Below are positions 5,409 through 8,150 of a stretch of 8,150 nucleotides of DNA, one piece after another. Both the position numbers and the translations under genes were made by a program. The notes beneath the pieces are model-generated. The model did no database searches, was not told where the DNA came from, and saw only the letters and a list, made by a program, of their open reading frames with translations. Source of the stretch: JAAYZQ01 sp034428935 (GTDB lineage: Bacteria; Chloroflexota; Anaerolineae; JAAYZQ01); assembly GCA_034428935.1 (NCBI GenBank), contig DAOUHB010000212.1:1-8150 (forward strand), in the 5' to 3' direction. Position 1 is the first letter of the stretch. Each line of letters begins with the position of its first letter.

Positions 5409-6281
5409 ATGAAGTTCAAGATCCAGCAGTTTTTGGATTACATCATGGAGGAAAAGGGCTATTCCACCAATACCCTGGCCGCCTATCGGAACGACCTTTC
5501 CCAGTTCGTCGAACAGATCGAATCCAAGATAGATAGCTGGGAGCAGGTAGACCGCAATCTCATCATCGACTATATCATGGCTATGAAGGCGGATCAGGAG
5601 TATGCGTCGTCGACCGTTGCCCGCAAGGTGGCGGCCATCAAGTCGTTCTTTCACTACCTGGTGGACCACGGCTTGCTGGAGGACGATCCAACGGCCACGT
5701 TGGACTCGCCCAAGGTGCGCAAGCGCCTGCCCAAGGCCATCTCGGCGGAGGACCTGGAGCGCCTTCTGGCCGAGCCGGCCAACGACCGGACGGCCAAGGG
5801 GCTGCGGGATCGGGCGCTCCTGGAGCTGCTCTACGCCACGGGCCTGCGCGTCACCGAGGTCGTGTCGTTGGACGTGGAAGACGTGAACCTGGCCTCCTCT
5901 ACCCTGCGCCTGGTGCGGTCGAGGGACAAGGCGGAGCGCATCGTCCCCATCCACGATCGTGCCATCGAGCCGCTGCGCGAGTACATGGAGCGGGGGCGCA
6001 TGCAGCTCTTGCGCGATGCCGACGAGCAGGCTCTCTTTCTCAACCATCGAGGTCACCGGCTGACCCGGCAAGGTTTGTGGCTCATCGTCAAGCATTACGT
6101 CCGCGAGGTGGGAATCGTCGAGGACGTGACGCCCCACACGCTACGCCACACATTCGCCGCGCACCTCATTGAGAGGAAAGCCAACCTGGAGTATGTCCAG
6201 GAAATCCTGGGGCATGCCAGCATCTCGACGACGCAGGTGTACACCCAGGTGGGCAAAGTCGACTCGGCCGACGAAGACTAG
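5409..6281 (+). CDS. xerD: Tyrosine recombinase, XerC/XerD type
   Basis: The product is 290 residues. The N-terminal SAM-like core-binding domain covers about 1-88 (FLDYIMEEKGYSTNTLAAYRNDL; SSTVARKVAAIKSFFHYL). The catalytic domain has the full active-site set: R147 in ATGLRVTE, K174 in SRDKAERIVP, H243 and R246 in HTLRHTF, H269 in LGHASISTTQVY, and the nucleophile Y278. Xer proteins resolve chromosome dimers at dif with FtsK, and the close match to XerD rather than to phage integrases suggests that housekeeping role. The C-terminus is unusual: only 12 residues follow Y278, and the common HPRA-type tail is replaced by acidic VDSADED. The ATG at 5409 has a long purine-rich ribosome-binding region (AAGGAAGGGGGAG). 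No transposon ends or tRNA attachment site flank it. It is first in an operon with the PH-SHOCT and nucleoside phosphorylase genes. Calling it XerD rather than XerC is uncertain. Confidence 0.92.
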   Translation: MKFKIQQFLDYIMEEKGYSTNTLAAYRNDLSQFVEQIESKIDSWEQVDRNLIIDYIMAMKADQEYASSTVARKVAAIKSFFHYLVDHGLLEDDPTATLDSPKVRKRLPKAISAEDLERLLAEPANDRTAKGLRDRALLELLYATGLRVTEVVSLDVEDVNLASSTLRLVRSRDKAERIVPIHDRAIEPLREYMERGRMQLLRDADEQALFLNHRGHRLTRQGLWLIVKHYVREVGIVEDVTPHTLRHTFAAHLIERKANLEYVQEILGHASISTTQVYTQVGKVDSADED

Positions 6282-6302
6282 AGGCGATAGCGGGAGGAGA
6301 CA

Positions 6303-7163
6303 ATGGGGTACGTGGATCGGATTCTCGGCGAGAATGAGCAGATCGTGTACAAGACACACAAGCACTGGCTCGTGCTTCTGGAACGGATTGCGGCGCTGAT
6401 CTTTGCCGTCGTCGTTTTTGCCGCCCTGGGGCTGGTGCTGCTCCTCTCGCAAGAGGGCCCGGAGGGAGAAGAGATCCGGCTGATCGTGGGCCTGGTGGCC
6501 CTCGGCAGCGTGATCCTGCCGCTCTTTGTGGTGCTTCGGGCCTGGCTGCGCGGCCTGCGCGGGCGCGAGTTCCTGCGCTCAAGCTGGCGCGCCGGCCTGG
6601 CCGCGATCCTGATCCTGGCCGTCGCCCTCTATGTCCTGCTCGGCAGCCAGTACAGGCTCGTGGGTTGGCTGTCGCTGGCGCTGGCGGCCATCCCCCTGCT
6701 CGACGTGATTCGCATCGTGGCCGACTGGGTGAACGAGGGCTTTATCATCACCAACCGGCGCGTCATGGAGGTCAGGGGCATCGTCAACAAGCACGTGCGA
6801 GACTCGGCCCTGGAAAAGGTCAACGACGTCGAGCTGGATCAGTCGGTCGTCGGGCGCGTCATCGGCTATGGCACCGTGCAGATCATCACCGGGTCCGACA
6901 TTGGCATGAACATGTTCCGCCGCATCAACAACCCGGTGCGCTTCAAGCGCGAGATGCTCAACGCCAAGGAGCGCTTGCACGTCGACAGCGACATGCCCGA
7001 GAGGCGACCGGACACGGCGCCGCTGCCCTCCTTTTCGGCTGTCGATGCCGAGCGGGAGCGCATTCCCGACCTGCTCATCGAGCTGGCGGAACTGCGCCAA
7101 CGGGGCATTCTCTCGGAAGAAGAGTTTCAGGCCAAGAAAAAAGACTTGTTGGATAGGATGTAA
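6303..7163 (+). CDS. Membrane protein with bacterial PH domain and C-terminal SHOCT domain
   Basis: The product is 286 residues. A short cytosolic start (1-25, with GENEQIVYKTHKHW, typical of membrane PH proteins) leads to about four hydrophobic segments (28-48, 60-78, 97-114, 119-140). A bacterial PH domain follows (about 134-218): GFIITNRRVMEVRGIVNKHVRDSALEKVNDVELDQS is the characteristic strand pair, and VIGYGTVQIITGS is the next strand. A variable linker leads to a SHOCT domain (254-286; LLIELAELRQRGILSEEEFQAKKKDLLDRM), a short helical hairpin often associated with oligomerisation. The PH and SHOCT parts should lie in the cytoplasm. Members of the YdbS/YdbT and bPH2 group are implicated in envelope functions, but mostly lack assigned roles. 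The ATG at 6303 has GGGAGGAG close upstream, 21 bases after xer. Domain calls are confident; the biological role is unknown. Confidence 0.88.
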   Translation: MGYVDRILGENEQIVYKTHKHWLVLLERIAALIFAVVVFAALGLVLLLSQEGPEGEEIRLIVGLVALGSVILPLFVVLRAWLRGLRGREFLRSSWRAGLAAILILAVALYVLLGSQYRLVGWLSLALAAIPLLDVIRIVADWVNEGFIITNRRVMEVRGIVNKHVRDSALEKVNDVELDQSVVGRVIGYGTVQIITGSDIGMNMFRRINNPVRFKREMLNAKERLHVDSDMPERRPDTAPLPSFSAVDAERERIPDLLIELAELRQRGILSEEEFQAKKKDLLDRM

Positions 7164-8024
7164 ATGGTCAAGCATTATACACGTCAGGAGTACGAGGCGG
7201 CGACGGATTACATACGGGAGCGCAGCAGCTACCGCCCTCAGATCGGCATGATCCTCGGCTCGGGGCTCAATCCCCTGGCCGACGCTGTCCAGGATGCGGA
7301 CCGGATTCCCTACACGGACGTCCCGAACTTTCCCCGGCCGACGGTCCAGGGGCACGCCGGGCAGTTGGTGCTGGGGCGGCTGCAAGGGCTCGAGGTCGCC
7401 ATCATGCAGGGCCGGGTACACTTTTACGAGGGGTACCCCATCCAGCAGGTGGTCTTTCCCGTGCGCGTCCTGCAAGTCCTCGGCATCAAGACGCTCATCG
7501 TCACCAATGCCGCGGGCGGGCTCAGCCCGCAGTTCCAGGCCGGAGAGCTGATGCTCATCGGCGATCACCTGAACCTGGTGGGTATGACGGGCAACAACCC
7601 GCTCTTCGGGCCAAACGACGAGAGTTTCGGCCCGCGCTTTCCCGACATGTCCCAGGCATACGATCCGGAGCTGCGCCGCATCGCGCGCGAGGTGGCCCGC
7701 GAGAACGAAATCCCGCTCCACGAGGGTGTGTACGCGTCCCTCGGCGGTCCTTCTTTCGAGACGCCGGCCGAGATTCGCTTCTTGCGCACCATTGGCGCCG
7801 ATGCCGTCGGCATGTCTACCGCGCCCGAGGTGGTTGTCGCCCGCCACGGCGGGATCCGCGTGTTGGGTATTTCTGGCATTTCGAACGTTCTGGTCGCCGA
7901 GGCCTCAGCCGGTCACGAGACGACCCACGAGGAGGTTCTGGCTGCCGGCCAGCAGATCGTGCCGCGCCTGACAAAGGTGATCTGTGGCGTCCTGGATCGC
8001 CTGGCAAAAGGCGCATTGCCCTGA
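7164..8024 (+). CDS. punA: Purine nucleoside phosphorylase, trimeric (PNP-I) type
   Basis: The product is 286 residues, the usual length. It cleaves inosine and guanosine (and deoxy forms) with phosphate to free base and (deoxy)ribose-1-phosphate in purine salvage. Active-site residues align with human PNP almost without gaps. Phosphate contacts are S33 (GSGLNP), R84 and H86 (GRVHFYEG) and A116 (TNAAGG). The sugar contact is Y88. Base contacts are E199 (FETPAEI), N241 (GISGISN) and, nearby, M217; H255 matches human H257. The Glu/Asn pair predicts 6-oxopurine preference, distinct from hexameric DeoD and, by its SFETPAE and GMS segments, less like MTA phosphorylase. Its ATG follows the TAA of the PH-SHOCT gene with no gap, and its Shine-Dalgarno AGGA (7155-7158) lies inside that gene, so translation is probably coupled. 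The symbol punA avoids confusion with polynucleotide phosphorylase pnp. Confidence 0.95.
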   Translation: MVKHYTRQEYEAATDYIRERSSYRPQIGMILGSGLNPLADAVQDADRIPYTDVPNFPRPTVQGHAGQLVLGRLQGLEVAIMQGRVHFYEGYPIQQVVFPVRVLQVLGIKTLIVTNAAGGLSPQFQAGELMLIGDHLNLVGMTGNNPLFGPNDESFGPRFPDMSQAYDPELRRIAREVARENEIPLHEGVYASLGGPSFETPAEIRFLRTIGADAVGMSTAPEVVVARHGGIRVLGISGISNVLVAEASAGHETTHEEVLAAGQQIVPRLTKVICGVLDRLAKGALP

Positions 8025-8040
8025 TCCGTGCCCGCGGCGA

Positions 8041-8062
8041 AGGGGCATCGGGGGAAGCCCCT
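8041..8062 (+). terminator. Weak hairpin after the phosphorylase gene
   Basis: AGGGGC (8041-8046) and GCCCCT (8057-8062) can form a 6 bp stem with a 10-base loop, 17 bases after the stop codon. No T-tract follows, so intrinsic termination is doubtful. The rest of the 87-base gap up to 8111 shows no clear promoter. Confidence 0.25.
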
Positions 8063-8111
8063 CCACTGCAGCCGGCCGGGAATTGATATCTCGCCCTACA
8101 GGGAGTAGGCC

Positions 8112-8150
8112 ATGGAACAGGTCTTGCGATTTATCGCAGACTACCAATGG
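8112..8150 (+). CDS. Start of an unidentified gene, 3' end outside window
   Basis: An ATG at 8112 has GGGAG seven bases upstream (8101-8104) and opens a frame that runs to the window edge. The 13 visible codons read MEQVLRFIADYQW. This amphipathic, aromatic start could precede a membrane helix, but too little is visible to name a family. Placement 87 bases after the phosphorylase on the same strand allows, but does not prove, co-transcription. Confidence 0.6.
   Translation, partial: MEQVLRFIADYQW

Noticed and set aside
6579..7847. A 422-codon minus-strand open frame opposite the PH-SHOCT and phosphorylase genes
   Set aside because: Both sense genes have complete conserved motifs; the antisense translation shows none, and no ribosome-binding site or promoter supports it.
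1..8150. CRISPR arrays, insertion sequences, prophage or integron attachment sites
   Set aside because: No spaced direct repeats, terminal inverted repeats or target duplications are visible; the tyrosine recombinase looks like housekeeping Xer, and the tRNA is not flanked by a repeat of its 3' end.

Overview
The window is a stretch of chromosomal, high-GC bacterial DNA (by eye about 60-65% G+C) with consensus-like sigma-70 promoters, strong Shine-Dalgarno sequences and no mobile-element ends. The gene mix suggests a Chloroflexota bacterium of the Anaerolineae type: a MoxR ATPase, a zinc-ribbon/transmembrane protein, a B12-type radical SAM protein, a membrane PH-SHOCT protein and a trimeric purine nucleoside phosphorylase. 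This placement is an impression from protein style; there is no rRNA or marker phylogeny here to prove it.

Layout. (1) 2-565, plus strand: the C-terminal part of a multi-pass membrane protein resembling the YesL/DUF624 family. It converges on a minus-strand tRNA-Leu(GAG) at 635-717, and the two share a strong bidirectional hairpin terminator (576-602). The tRNA has a textbook TTGACA-N17-TATAAT promoter. (2) 814-1359, minus strand: a small protein with two zinc ribbons and a C-terminal membrane anchor, transcribed divergently from (3) a MoxR-type AAA+ ATPase (1554-2507). Both have recognisable promoters in the shared 194-base gap. (4) After two hairpins come a B12-binding-type radical SAM protein (2629-4386) and, five bases later, a PfkB-family sugar kinase (4392-5258). 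These look like one translationally coupled unit. (5) A new promoter with a structured leader (5309-5387) drives a Xer-type tyrosine recombinase (5409-6281), a membrane bacterial-PH protein with a SHOCT tail (6303-7163) and a purine nucleoside phosphorylase (7164-8024). These are packed with gaps of 21 and 0 bases. (6) At the right edge a new gene begins at 8112 with 13 codons visible.

No stretch longer than 194 bases lacks a gene. The recognisable functions are housekeeping: a leucine tRNA, Xer recombination and purine salvage. The least explained parts are the radical SAM plus kinase pair, whose substrate cannot be read from sequence; the MoxR ATPase without its usual DUF58/VWA partner but facing a zinc-ribbon membrane protein; and the Xer protein with a shortened C-terminal tail. 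I see no CRISPR array, insertion sequence, prophage or clear defence system.
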